The notes under the pieces: model-generated
Told to the model about the DNA's origin: nothing
Seen by the model: only the letters and a program-made list of their open reading frames with translations
Database searches by the model: none
Program-made: the position numbers and the translations under genes
Part shown: one piece after another, positions 1-7,305 of the stretch
How the letters are laid out: every line of letters starts with the position of its first letter
How positions within the stretch are numbered: position 1 is the stretch's first letter
Assembly (NCBI GenBank): GCA_001795335.1
Contig: MGOK01000074.1
Span: 1-9,359 of the forward strand
Origin: Chloroflexi bacterium RBG_19FT_COMBO_55_16
GTDB taxonomy: Bacteria; Chloroflexota; Anaerolineae; Anaerolineales; UBA4823
Length of the DNA stretch: 9,359 bases
Reading direction: 5' to 3'

Positions 1-1527
1 GTTTTAGTCAGCATCGGTACAAAATCAGAGGGCATCATTCCGGCACGCGAGTTGGATCAGGTCGACTCGGACGCGCGGGATGCGTTTACAGTTGGCCAGG
101 AGATCCCGGTCTATGTGGTGAATCCAGAGGATCCCAATGGTGTTGTGCAGCTGTCTTATGTGCGCGCCCTCGAAGAGCAAGACTGGCAACTCGCCGAATC
201 CTTGCTGGCTTCGGGAAAGTCCTACGAAGGTAATATCATTGGTTTCAATAAAGGTGGCCTGATCGTACCTATGGGCCAGTTGCGTGGCTTTGTACCGGCT
301 TCACAAGTCAGTGTGTTGCGACGCTTGGACGCGAGCGGAAACACCCCCGAACAACGCTGGGGGGCGATGGTCCATGACCCAATCACGGTGGCGGTGATCG
401 AAGTCGATCGCGAACGACGGCGTTTGATTCTCTCAGAGCGGGCTGCTTTGCAGGAGACGCGCGAATCGCTCAAGGAACGCTTGCTGGATGAGCTAGCCGA
501 GGGCGATGTTCGCCTTGGCCGGGTCACCAGCCTGGCTGAGTTTGGCGCCTTCGTCAATATTGATGGCGCAGACGGCCTGGTACATCTCTCGGAAATCTCC
601 TGGGAGCGGATTGAACATCCTAAGGAGGTGTTGCGCGTTGGACAGGAAGTCAAGGTAAAGGTCATCGGAATTGACCGTGAGCGCAAGCGCATTGGCCTGT
701 CCATCCGCCAACTCCAGGAGGACCCCTGGGTCAAAAAGACAGAACATATTCGGGAAGGGCAGCTGGTGGAGGGGACGATCACCCACCTGACCAAGTTCGG
801 CGCTTTTGCCCGTCTGGGTGAAGAGATGGAGGGCCTGATCCATATCTCAGAACTCAGCGAACAGCGCGTGGCGCATCCCAAGGAGGTCGTCCACGAAGGG
901 GATGTGCTCACTTTACGAGTGATCAAAATTGAACCGGAGCGGCATCGCATCGGGCTTAGCCTGCGAAAGGTTGACTCACCCGCATACGCCGACCTGGATT
1001 GGAAGACCACCCTGGCCGAGGTGGTCGAAGAGGCTCACAGTGAAGAAACCACGCCCACCTTGACCGAAATGGAAATGGCTCAGGAGGAGGTAGGCGCAGA
1101 AGCAGAAGAGATGAGCGAAGCGCCCCTGGAGCCTGAAGTGGTGGCAAGCACAGAGACGGGAGAGATAGGAGAAGGGCTTTCTGATCCTGAGGTGGTGGTA
1201 AGCGCAGATACGGAGGAGATAGGCGAAGCGCAAGCTGAGTTTGAAGACGCGGTAAGCGCAGATACAGAAGAGATGGGTGAAGCGCAAGCTGAGTTTGAAG
1301 ACGCGGTAAGCGCAGATACAGAAGAGATGGGCGAAGCGCAAGCTGAGTTTGAAGACGCGGTAAGCGCAGATACAGAAGAGATGGGTGAAGCGCAAGCTGA
1401 GTTTGAAGACGCGGTAAGCGCAGATACGGAAGAGGAGGGCGAAGCGCCGGCTGAGTCTGAAGGAGCGGAAAGCGCAGATACGGAAGAGGAGGGTGAAGCG
1501 CCAGCTGAACCTGAAAGCGAGATTTGA
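1..1527 (+). CDS. rpsA: 30S ribosomal protein S1 (5' end cut by window)
   Basis: S1 helps the 30S subunit bind and unfold mRNA. The frame is open from the first base, and codons 1-20 already read as the end of an S1 domain (VLVSIGTKSEGIIPARELDQ). The gene therefore starts upstream; the TTG at 52 is internal. By codon number in the window, further S1/OB-fold domains lie at about 72-146, 168-238 and 253-322. Domains 3 and 4 carry the typical FGAFV/FGAFA and GL(V/I)H(L/I)SE signatures. Four domains in all (first one partial) fits the shorter S1 of Gram-positive-type and Chloroflexota bacteria rather than the six-domain E. coli form. Codons about 326-508 form an acidic, low-complexity tail ending in eight 18-residue repeats. 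That tail is unusual for S1 and probably disordered. A strong terminator follows the stop, so the gene is transcribed apart from clpC. The family call is firm; true ribosomal S1 versus an S1-like paralogue cannot be settled from a fragment. Confidence 0.87.
   Translation, partial: VLVSIGTKSEGIIPARELDQVDSDARDAFTVGQEIPVYVVNPEDPNGVVQLSYVRALEEQDWQLAESLLASGKSYEGNIIGFNKGGLIVPMGQLRGFVPASQVSVLRRLDASGNTPEQRWGAMVHDPITVAVIEVDRERRRLILSERAALQETRESLKERLLDELAEGDVRLGRVTSLAEFGAFVNIDGADGLVHLSEISWERIEHPKEVLRVGQEVKVKVIGIDRERKRIGLSIRQLQEDPWVKKTEHIREGQLVEGTITHLTKFGAFARLGEEMEGLIHISELSEQRVAHPKEVVHEGDVLTLRVIKIEPERHRIGLSLRKVDSPAYADLDWKTTLAEVVEEAHSEETTPTLTEMEMAQEEVGAEAEEMSEAPLEPEVVASTETGEIGEGLSDPEVVVSADTEEIGEAQAEFEDAVSADTEEMGEAQAEFEDAVSADTEEMGEAQAEFEDAVSADTEEMGEAQAEFEDAVSADTEEEGEAPAESEGAESADTEEEGEAPAEPESEI
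1093..1524 (+). repeat. Eight tandem 54-bp units coding an acidic 18-residue repeat
   Basis: Eight in-frame units begin at 1093, 1147, 1201, 1255, 1309, 1363, 1417 and 1471, and the stop codon directly follows the last. The consensus unit is SADTEEMGEAQAEFEDAV. The units at 1255 and 1363 are identical, and the one at 1309 differs from them by a single base. The unit at 1201 differs by three or four bases, and the outer units are more divergent. This is typical of array growth by slippage or unequal recombination in the centre. The 54-bp period keeps the frame, so copy-number change alters tail length without a frameshift. Confidence 0.95.
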
Positions 1528-1540
1528 TTTATTAGATTCC

Positions 1541-1575
1541 ACAGGCGCACCAGCTTCTGGTGCGCCTGTTTATTT
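1541..1575 (+). terminator. Intrinsic terminator of rpsA
   Basis: A perfect 12-bp stem has arms ACAGGCGCACCA (1541-1552) and TGGTGCGCCTGT (1558-1569) around a 5-nt loop. It is followed by an interrupted T-rich stretch (TTTATTTAAT) and lies 14 bases after the S1 stop codon. The stem is strong; the T-tract is somewhat weak. Confidence 0.85.
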
Positions 1576-1651
1576 AATCAACGATGTACCTAAGAGTTTT
1601 ATTAACTTGCAATACTTCCGAGGTTGAAATCCACTCAGGTTAGTCAAACTC

Positions 1652-1679
1652 TGGTAGAATTCAATTAGACTAATAGTCT
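1652..1679 (+). promoter_or_regulatory. Candidate clpC promoter with palindrome at the start site
   Basis: TGGTAGAAT (1652-1660) reads as an extended -10 element: TG, one base, then TAGAAT with five of six consensus bases. No good -35 sits at 17 bases, which extended -10 promoters tolerate. The expected start, about 1667, falls on the inverted repeat AGACT-AAT-AGTCT (1667-1679), which could be a repressor site. This is inferred from sequence only; no CIRCE element or full CtsR site was found. Confidence 0.4.
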
Positions 1680-1699
1680 CATATTCATTTGCTCTCACA

Positions 1700-1783
1700 G
1701 CCCGTGGCAGATGCGGGCAATTTTATTATGTAGGCGATTGGCGGAAAGGATTGAAACCTGATTGGGGTGGGGTAACCGCCAAT
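1700..1783 (+). promoter_or_regulatory. Structured clpC leader: two hairpins
   Basis: Between the candidate promoter and clpC lie two inverted repeats. The first is GCCCG (1700-1704) with CGGGC (1714-1718), followed by AATTTTATT, so it looks like a weak terminator. The second is ATTGGCGG (1737-1744) with CCGCCAAT (1776-1783), a perfect 8-bp stem enclosing 31 bases. The second stem ends 15 bases before the Shine-Dalgarno sequence. I see no pairing that would clearly hide the AGGAGG. These could be attenuation or mRNA-stability elements, or simply part of the untranslated leader. The rest of the 1576-1810 gap shows no gene. Confidence 0.35.
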
Positions 1784-1798
1784 GGGAACGTGTAGCTT

Positions 1799-1804
1799 AG
1801 GAGG
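1799..1804 (+). promoter_or_regulatory. Ribosome binding site fixing the TTG start of clpC
   Basis: A consensus AGGAGG lies 6 bases before TTG 1811 and 15 bases before ATG 1820. The spacing favours the rare TTG start, giving an N-terminus of MSSMERFTQ. Confidence 0.75.
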
Positions 1805-1810
1805 TATGCT

Positions 1811-4297
1811 TTGTCTAGCATGGAGCGTTTTACGCAACGGGCGAGAAGGGTGCTCAGCCTGGCTCATCAAGAAGCCGAGCGCATGCGCCAAAATTACATC
1901 GGAACAGAGCACCTTCTCCTGGGTTTAATCCGGGAGGAAGGCGGGGTAGCCGGACGGGTGTTGCGCGAGTTAGGATTAGAATCTGACCGTGTTCAGGAGA
2001 TCATCGAGCGGCTGGCTGGAACCGGTGGTTCTCGTGGAGGCAAGCTGGATCTATCGCCGGGCACCCAGCAGGTGCTCGAATTTGCGGTGGATGAAGCGCG
2101 GCGAATGGGCCATCACTATATCGGCACCGAACACATCCTGCTCGGGTTGGGGCGCTATAACCAGGGCGTGGCCGCGGATGTGCTCCGTAAATTGGGCGTG
2201 ACCCCCGATCAGATTCGGCGCCAGACACGGCGTGTCCTTCAAGAAAGCAGTTCCTCTCGCCGCAGTGCAGCTGAGCGGAAATCTACCAATGCTGAAAAAC
2301 AACGCCCCAAGACCCCGATGGTCGACCAGCTGGCCGTTGACTTGACTGCGCTCGCCGAGGAAGGCAAGCTTGATCCAGTGATCGGCCGGAAAATGGAGAT
2401 CGAGCGGGTTATTCAGATCCTGGCGCGCCGTACGAAAAATAATCCGGCCTTAATCGGGGAGCCGGGCGTTGGCAAAACGGCCATCGTCGAAGGCCTGGCC
2501 CAACGCATCACTGAAGGTGACGTCCCTGCCCCGCTGCTGGATAAGAGCGTCTTACAACTGGATGTTGGTTCCTTGGTCGCCGGTACGATGTATCGCGGGC
2601 AGTTCGAGGAACGGCTGAAGCGGGTGATCGACGAGCTGAAATCCGCCGGCGCCATCCTTTTCATTGATGAGGTGCACATGCTGGTGGGCGCTGGCGCAGC
2701 AGGATCGTCGGTTGACGCCGCCAATATCCTGAAGCCAGCCCTCTCGCGTGGCGAACTCCAGGTAATTGGGGCCACCACCCTGGACGAATATCGCAAGCAT
2801 ATTGAGAGCGATGCCGCCCTGGAGCGCCGCTTCCAGCCCGTTATGGTTGAAGAACCCAATATCGATGAGACAATCGAGATCCTGCGCGGCATCCGCTCAG
2901 CTTATGAAGAGCACCACCGCCTGACGATTTCGGATGACGCCCTGGATGCGGCGGTACGCCTCTCCGCCCGCTACGTCACCGAACGCTTCCTGCCAGATAA
3001 GGCCATCGATCTGATCGATGAATCCTCCTCTCGCGTGCGCATGTACAAAAGCCCGGCGGCAAAAACCGCCAAGGACCTGGTGGACCAGTTGCGCGAGATC
3101 CGCCAAAACCACAACCTGGCCCTGGAAGACGGGCGTTACGAAGACGCCCAGGAGATCCTGGAGCGCCAGGAAGGGCTGGAACGGCAGCTGGAGCGCCTGC
3201 GCACCGGCTGGGACCGCAGCTCCAGCCCCGTAGTGACCGCCGAGGACATCGCCGAAGTCGTATCCATGTGGACCGGGGTACCGGTGATGCAGATCGCTCA
3301 GGAAGAATCACAGCGCCTGCTCCAGATGGAGGAGGAGATGAAAGCGCACATCGTCGGCCAGGAAGAGGCGATCGAGGCGATCTCGAAGGCGGTCCGGCGG
3401 GCACGCGCGGGTTTAAAGGACCCGCGCCGGCCGATAGGATCCTTTATTTTCCTTGGCCCGACCGGAGTTGGCAAGACTGAACTCACCAAGGCCCTGGCCA
3501 AGTTCCTCTTCGGCAGCGAGGAAGCCCTTATCCAACTGGATATGTCAGAATTCATGGAACGGCACAATGTCAGCCGGTTGGTGGGCGCACCACCTGGTTA
3601 TGTTGGCTATGAGGAGGCTGGACAGCTCACCGAAGCCTTACGCCGTCGGCCGTACTCCATCGTGGTCTTTGACGAGATCGAGAAAGCCCACCCGGAGGCG
3701 CACAACATGCTGCTCCAAATCATGGAAGAGGGTCACCTCTCCGATGCCCGCGGGCGCAAGGTCGATTTTCGCAACGCACTGATCGTGATGACCTCCAACA
3801 TTGGCGCCGACATGATCAAGCGCCAGACCTCGCTCGGCTTTGAACTCAAACGCGATGAAGAGGTTGAAGAGCGCCTGTCATATCAGGAGATGCGAAAAAA
3901 GTTGCTTGACGCACTCAAGCGCGTCTTCCGCCCGGAGTTTATCAACCGGGTCGACGCAGTGATCGTATTCCGTTCCTTGACCAAGGATAATATCAAGCAG
4001 ATCGTGCAATTGGAGCTGCGCAAGGTCAGCGAGCGGCTTGAGGAGCATGCCATTGTGCTCAATGCCACTCCGCTTGCACTGGATACGCTGGCGGATCTAG
4101 GCTACGACCCTGAAATGGGTGCCCGCCCCCTGAAGCGTGTCATCCAACAGAAGGTCGAAGACGCCCTCTCTGACGCCCTGCTCTCCGGGGAGTTCGAGGA
4201 TGGTGATACTGTGATTGTAGACGTGGTAGATGGGGAGATCAAGCTGCACCGCGGCGAAGAGAAGACGCTCGAGCCCGAGGCAATAGCGGCAAGCTAG
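1811..4297 (+). CDS. clpC: ATP-dependent Clp protease ATPase subunit ClpC
   Basis: ClpC is a cytoplasmic AAA+ unfoldase that threads damaged or tagged proteins into the ClpP peptidase. At 828 residues it has the full family length. Residues about 4-145 hold two Clp-N repeats, each with an IGTEH(L/I)LLGL motif. The first ATPase domain has Walker A GEPGVGKT (216-223) and Walker B LFIDE (283-287). A coiled-coil middle (UVR-like) segment spans about 420-460, its short length marking ClpC rather than ClpB. The second ATPase domain has Walker A GPTGVGKT (549-556) and Walker B VVFDE (618-622). The tripeptide LGF at 675-677 lies where the ClpP-docking loop is expected, so a ClpP partner elsewhere in the genome is likely. 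The TTG start is preferred because AGGAGG (1799-1804) is 6 bases upstream; the in-frame ATG at 1820 would be 15 bases away. No adaptor or regulator gene (ctsR, mcsA, mcsB) is adjacent. Confidence 0.96.
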   Translation: MSSMERFTQRARRVLSLAHQEAERMRQNYIGTEHLLLGLIREEGGVAGRVLRELGLESDRVQEIIERLAGTGGSRGGKLDLSPGTQQVLEFAVDEARRMGHHYIGTEHILLGLGRYNQGVAADVLRKLGVTPDQIRRQTRRVLQESSSSRRSAAERKSTNAEKQRPKTPMVDQLAVDLTALAEEGKLDPVIGRKMEIERVIQILARRTKNNPALIGEPGVGKTAIVEGLAQRITEGDVPAPLLDKSVLQLDVGSLVAGTMYRGQFEERLKRVIDELKSAGAILFIDEVHMLVGAGAAGSSVDAANILKPALSRGELQVIGATTLDEYRKHIESDAALERRFQPVMVEEPNIDETIEILRGIRSAYEEHHRLTISDDALDAAVRLSARYVTERFLPDKAIDLIDESSSRVRMYKSPAAKTAKDLVDQLREIRQNHNLALEDGRYEDAQEILERQEGLERQLERLRTGWDRSSSPVVTAEDIAEVVSMWTGVPVMQIAQEESQRLLQMEEEMKAHIVGQEEAIEAISKAVRRARAGLKDPRRPIGSFIFLGPTGVGKTELTKALAKFLFGSEEALIQLDMSEFMERHNVSRLVGAPPGYVGYEEAGQLTEALRRRPYSIVVFDEIEKAHPEAHNMLLQIMEEGHLSDARGRKVDFRNALIVMTSNIGADMIKRQTSLGFELKRDEEVEERLSYQEMRKKLLDALKRVFRPEFINRVDAVIVFRSLTKDNIKQIVQLELRKVSERLEEHAIVLNATPLALDTLADLGYDPEMGARPLKRVIQQKVEDALSDALLSGEFEDGDTVIVDVVDGEIKLHRGEEKTLEPEAIAAS

Positions 4298-4318
4298 TTA
4301 GACAAGAGTTAAAATTCC

Positions 4319-4358
4319 AAAGAGAACGCGAAGACACGATTCGCGTTCTCTTTTATTT
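4319..4358 (+). terminator. Strong intrinsic terminator of clpC
   Basis: A perfect 14-bp stem (4319-4332 with 4340-4353, core AGAGAACGCGAA) closes a 7-nt loop and runs into TTTTATTTT. It lies about 20 bases after the clpC stop and separates clpC from radA. The T-tract overlaps the place where a -35 element of the radA promoter would sit. Confidence 0.92.
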
Positions 4359-4386
4359 TGCATAATGCAAGCATTATAATACCTGT
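4352..4386 (+). promoter_or_regulatory. radA promoter with overlapping palindromes
   Basis: A perfect TATAAT (4375-4380) ends 6 bases before the radA ATG. The hexamer 17 bases upstream (TTTATT, 4352-4357) is a poor -35 and lies in the clpC terminator tract. Two overlapping inverted repeats cover the spacer and the -10: TTGCATAATGCAA (4358-4370) and ATAATGC-AA-GCATTAT (4362-4377). This is a plausible operator position for a repressor, possibly of DNA-damage type. That identity is a guess. Confidence 0.65.
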
Positions 4387-5799
4387 ATGCCAAAGACTCA
4401 CACGCAATACGTCTGCCAGCAGTGCGGGCGTAAGTCGGCGCGCGATATGGGGCGTTGCCCGCAATGCGGCGCCTGGAACAGCATGGTGGAAGAGGTGGTC
4501 GCCCCGGTTGCAGCCAGGGTGAAGGGCGCCGGGCGCGGCTTGTTAGGTGGCTCTACGCCCCTACGCCTCTCCGAGATCGGTGAGGACGTCGAAGAGCGCC
4601 TGCTGCTGCCCATTGGAGAGTTCGCTCGCGTCCTGGGGGGAGGTGTAGTGCCCGGTTCAATCGTGTTGATCGGTGGCGACCCGGGCATCGGCAAGAGCAC
4701 TTTGTTGTTACAGACTGCCCTGGAAATGGCGCGTGACGAGCGCGTGCTTTATGTCTCCGGTGAGGAATCAGAAAGGCAGATCAAGATGCGCGCTTTACGC
4801 TTGCTGCGCGGCGATATTGGAGCCGGAGCTGCCCTGGCAGGAGTGGCTTTGCCGGAAGATCTCTTCCTGGTCACCGAGACGAACCTGGAGCTGATCCTAG
4901 AGCACATTTCTGGTCTCCAGCCGCGCCTGCTGATCGTAGATTCGATCCAGACCACGACCCTACCCGAGTTGTCGTCTTCAGCTGGCTCAGTCTCCCAGGT
5001 GCGTGAAAGCGCTTCTCGCCTGCGAGAACTGGCCAAATCCTCAGGGGTGTCCGTTTTTCTGATCGGCCATGTCACCAAAGAGGGCGCCATCGCCGGGCCG
5101 CGCGTGCTCGAACACATTGTGGACACAGTTCTCTACCTGGAGGGCGACCGGTTTCAATCCTATCGCTTGCTGCGTTCGGTTAAGAACCGCTTCGGGGCTA
5201 CCTCAGAGGTGGGGGTGTTCGAAATGAGCGAGCGCGGCATGGCCGAAGTCTCAAACCCATCAGAGGCCTTCCTAGCCGAACGCATGGTCAACGCGCCTGG
5301 ATCGGCCATCGCGGTGACAATGGAAGGCACCCGACCCATCCTGGTAGAAATCCAGGGCCTGACCAGCCAAACTTCTTTCGGCATCGCCCGCCGAACCCCG
5401 AATGGGGTCGACTTCAACCGTCTGCTTCTGACCGTGGCGGTGCTCACCCGGCGGGTTGGACTGCGGTTGGGCGAGCAAGATGTGTTCGTTAATGTAGTCG
5501 GCGGGCTGAAGGTGAGCGAACCGGCAGCTGATCTGGCGATCGCGGCGGCGATCGCTTCCTCCAACCGTGACGTCTCTGTACGCGCCGATACCGTCTTGAT
5601 CGGCGAGATTGGCCTGTCCGGCGAGCTGCGCATGGTAGGACAGATGCCGGCCCGCCTGCGTGAGGCGGCGAAACTGGGCTTTAAGACGGCGGTAGTACCA
5701 CGCCGTTTGCGGCGCGGCGAGCCCTGGCCGGAGGACATCCAAATTGTCGAGGCGCGCTCCCTGCGCCAGGCGCTCGAACACGCATTGCTATCAGAATAA
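4387..5799 (+). CDS. radA: DNA repair protein RadA
   Basis: RadA (Sms) is a RecA-related ATPase that drives branch migration during recombinational repair. The 470-residue length matches the family. An N-terminal zinc finger has C10, C13, C24 and C27. The RecA-like core has Walker A GDPGIGKS (97-104) and Walker B LLIVD (181-185). The diagnostic RadA motif KNRFG is at 266-270. The C-terminal part, from about 290, is the inactive Lon-protease-like domain. The start is firm: the zinc-finger cysteines begin at residue 10, and upstream in the same frame a stop at 4363 is met with no ATG, GTG or TTG between. No Shine-Dalgarno is present, and the -10 lies 6 bases before ATG, so the mRNA is probably leaderless. 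It follows clpC, as in Firmicutes, but with its own promoter. Confidence 0.96.
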   Translation: MPKTHTQYVCQQCGRKSARDMGRCPQCGAWNSMVEEVVAPVAARVKGAGRGLLGGSTPLRLSEIGEDVEERLLLPIGEFARVLGGGVVPGSIVLIGGDPGIGKSTLLLQTALEMARDERVLYVSGEESERQIKMRALRLLRGDIGAGAALAGVALPEDLFLVTETNLELILEHISGLQPRLLIVDSIQTTTLPELSSSAGSVSQVRESASRLRELAKSSGVSVFLIGHVTKEGAIAGPRVLEHIVDTVLYLEGDRFQSYRLLRSVKNRFGATSEVGVFEMSERGMAEVSNPSEAFLAERMVNAPGSAIAVTMEGTRPILVEIQGLTSQTSFGIARRTPNGVDFNRLLLTVAVLTRRVGLRLGEQDVFVNVVGGLKVSEPAADLAIAAAIASSNRDVSVRADTVLIGEIGLSGELRMVGQMPARLREAAKLGFKTAVVPRRLRRGEPWPEDIQIVEARSLRQALEHALLSE

Positions 5800-5933
5800 T
5801 TCCACTGTAAACTCGGCTAAGGGTCGAACAAGAGCGAAGAAACCCTTCGGCGGAGCGATGCCACGCTTTAGCAACGTTTCGTTAAGCGAATTGTTCTACA
5901 CTTTTCTTAATATAAAATCTACGTAAACCTACA
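5800..5933 (+). other. Intergenic stretch after radA with imperfect hairpins
   Basis: No gene is seen here. AAGGGT (5819-5824) can pair with ACCCTT (5842-5847), with weak extension outward. CGCTT and AACG (5864-5868, 5873-5876) can pair with CGTT and AAGCG (5880-5888), leaving a 4-base bulge. The second hairpin is followed by a loosely T-rich run (ending CTTTTCTT at 5908) and may be the radA terminator, but neither structure is a textbook case. A possible weak promoter is TTGTTC (5891-5896), 16 bases, TAAAAT (5913-5918). Confidence 0.3.
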
Positions 5934-5963
5934 TTGACGATAGGGGGCATGTTCTGATAAATT
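5934..5963 (+). promoter_or_regulatory. Candidate promoter of the transporter operon
   Basis: TTGACG (5934-5939), five of six -35 consensus bases, is followed after 18 bases by TAAATT (5958-5963). A TG one base before the -10 makes it an extended -10. The predicted start, about 5970, would leave a leader of roughly 27 bases containing the GGAG (5988-5991) that serves the transporter ATG. Confidence 0.5.
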
Positions 5964-5996
5964 TACGCAGGATTCAGCGGATATTCCGGAGATCAG

Positions 5997-7304
5997 ATGT
6001 TCATCAAGCGTTTTCAACTGGGCCTGATCCATGTCGCCGTGGCGATGACCCTGGTACCGATCAACAGCACGCTTAACCGAGTGATGATCAAAGAGTTGGC
6101 CCTCTCTGCAACCCTGGTGGCGCTCCTGGCCTCTCTGCCCTACGTGTTCTCACCGATCCAGGTGATCATTGGCTCATTCGCCGACCGGCATCCCCTGTGG
6201 GGGTGGCGGCGGACGCCTTATATCCTGGTTGGATTGGCCCTTTGCGTGCTGGGCGTAGTGCTTTCCCCTCTGGCTGCCTTTGCCATCGTGGATGATCGCT
6301 GGGTTGGTTTAGCCTTTGGGGTGTTGGCTTTCGGTGCCTGGGGGATGGGTTTTAACTTTGCAACGGTTTCCTATCTTTCCCTGGCTTCAGAATTATCGGG
6401 GGAAAGCGGCCGGGGGAAGACGATCGCCACCATGTGGTTTATGATGATCGTCAGCATTATTTGCACGGCGATTCTCTTGAGCCATCTGGTCAATCCCTAT
6501 ACCTCCGAGTCGCTGGTGCGGTCTTTCTGGATCGTGGGTCTGGCAGCATTGGCACTGGGCAGCCTCGGTTTGCTTAAACTCGAAAAGCGAACGGCTCTGG
6601 CTGAGACGATAGGTGAAGATCGCTATTCGTGGGGGGAGTCCCTAGCCGTGATTCTGGAGAACCGGCAGGCATCCCTATTCTTCGTTTACCTTATCATTTT
6701 ATTGATAGCCCTCTTAGGGCAAGATATCCTTTTAGAGCCTTTTGGCGGAGAAGCTTTTGCAATGCCGGTCCAGGCGACGACGCGCATCACTTCGATCTGG
6801 GGTGGTTTTACGCTGCTTGCCCTGCTGGTCGCCGGAGCTTTGGAAAGGCGCTTTAGCAAACGCCGTGTGGCAGCCTGGGGAGGTTGGGTGGCATTGCTGG
6901 CATTTGTATTGATCGCACTGAGCGGGATTGTCGTTAATCTGAGCATGTTTTACTCCGGTGTCGTCTTGCTTGGGTTAGGCACCGGTCTTTCCACGGTCGC
7001 GAACCTGTCCTTGATGTTGGATATGACCACGGCCGGCAAGGTTGGGCTTTTTATTGGTGCCTGGGGGATGGCCAATGCGGTATCTCGACTGGTGGGTTCC
7101 GTGTTGGGTGGGGCTGTGCGGGATATCTTAATGCAAGTCCTCTCAAATCCAGCCCTGGCTTATGCGGTCGTTTTTGGAGTCGAAGCCGCCTTGTTGTTTG
7201 TCTCTTTGCTGTTGCTGCGTCGCATTGACGTGGCTGCCTTTCGAGAAAGCACAAAGCCGCCGGCGTTGATCGAACGCGCTGCTTTGGCCAGTGAGCCTTC
7301 GTAA
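5997..7304 (+). CDS. BCD-family (PucC/LhaA-like) MFS transporter
   Basis: This is a twelve-span inner-membrane protein of the bacteriochlorophyll-delivery branch of the major facilitator superfamily. Characterised members (PucC, LhaA in purple bacteria) assist assembly of light-harvesting antennae, probably by handling bacteriochlorophyll. Diagnostic stretches are NRVMIKEL near residue 27, the cytoplasmic loop FADRHPLWGWRRTPYI, GQDILLEPFGGE at 241-252 followed by TTRITSIWGG, and LGTGLSTVANLSLMLDMT with GAWGMANA in the second half. The 435-residue length is usual. GGAG lies 5 bases before ATG. The next gene begins one base after its stop, so the two are surely co-transcribed. No pigment-synthesis or reaction-centre gene is in view, so the cargo here is unknown; a phototroph or another tetrapyrrole cargo are both possible. 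Family assignment is strong, substrate is not. Confidence 0.88.
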   Translation: MFIKRFQLGLIHVAVAMTLVPINSTLNRVMIKELALSATLVALLASLPYVFSPIQVIIGSFADRHPLWGWRRTPYILVGLALCVLGVVLSPLAAFAIVDDRWVGLAFGVLAFGAWGMGFNFATVSYLSLASELSGESGRGKTIATMWFMMIVSIICTAILLSHLVNPYTSESLVRSFWIVGLAALALGSLGLLKLEKRTALAETIGEDRYSWGESLAVILENRQASLFFVYLIILLIALLGQDILLEPFGGEAFAMPVQATTRITSIWGGFTLLALLVAGALERRFSKRRVAAWGGWVALLAFVLIALSGIVVNLSMFYSGVVLLGLGTGLSTVANLSLMLDMTTAGKVGLFIGAWGMANAVSRLVGSVLGGAVRDILMQVLSNPALAYAVVFGVEAALLFVSLLLLRRIDVAAFRESTKPPALIERAALASEPS

Positions 7305-7305
7305 T

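Noticed and set aside
1093..1524. Possible CRISPR-like array
   Set aside because: The units abut with no unique spacers and encode an in-frame protein repeat.
976..1550. Two long overlapping minus-strand open frames across the S1 tail
   Set aside because: They arise from the 54-bp repeat, whose period is a multiple of three and so keeps other frames open. The proteins are low-complexity Ser/Ala or Phe/Arg repeats with no start signal, antisense to a confident gene.
1641..1660. Possible CtsR site upstream of clpC
   Set aside because: Only one heptad (AGTCAAA) is present; the second copy at the required spacing matches poorly.
1728..1733. ATG-TAG start-stop element in the clpC leader
   Set aside because: No Shine-Dalgarno precedes it, and such a six-base event is expected by chance.
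5744..5926. 60-residue open frame spanning the end of radA
   Set aside because: It starts inside radA in another frame, has no ribosome binding site and shows no domain or membrane pattern.
7291..7305. GTG start adding five residues to the HTH regulator
   Set aside because: No ribosome binding site lies upstream, and it would overlap the transporter; ATG 7306 gives a natural HTH N-terminus. It cannot be fully excluded.
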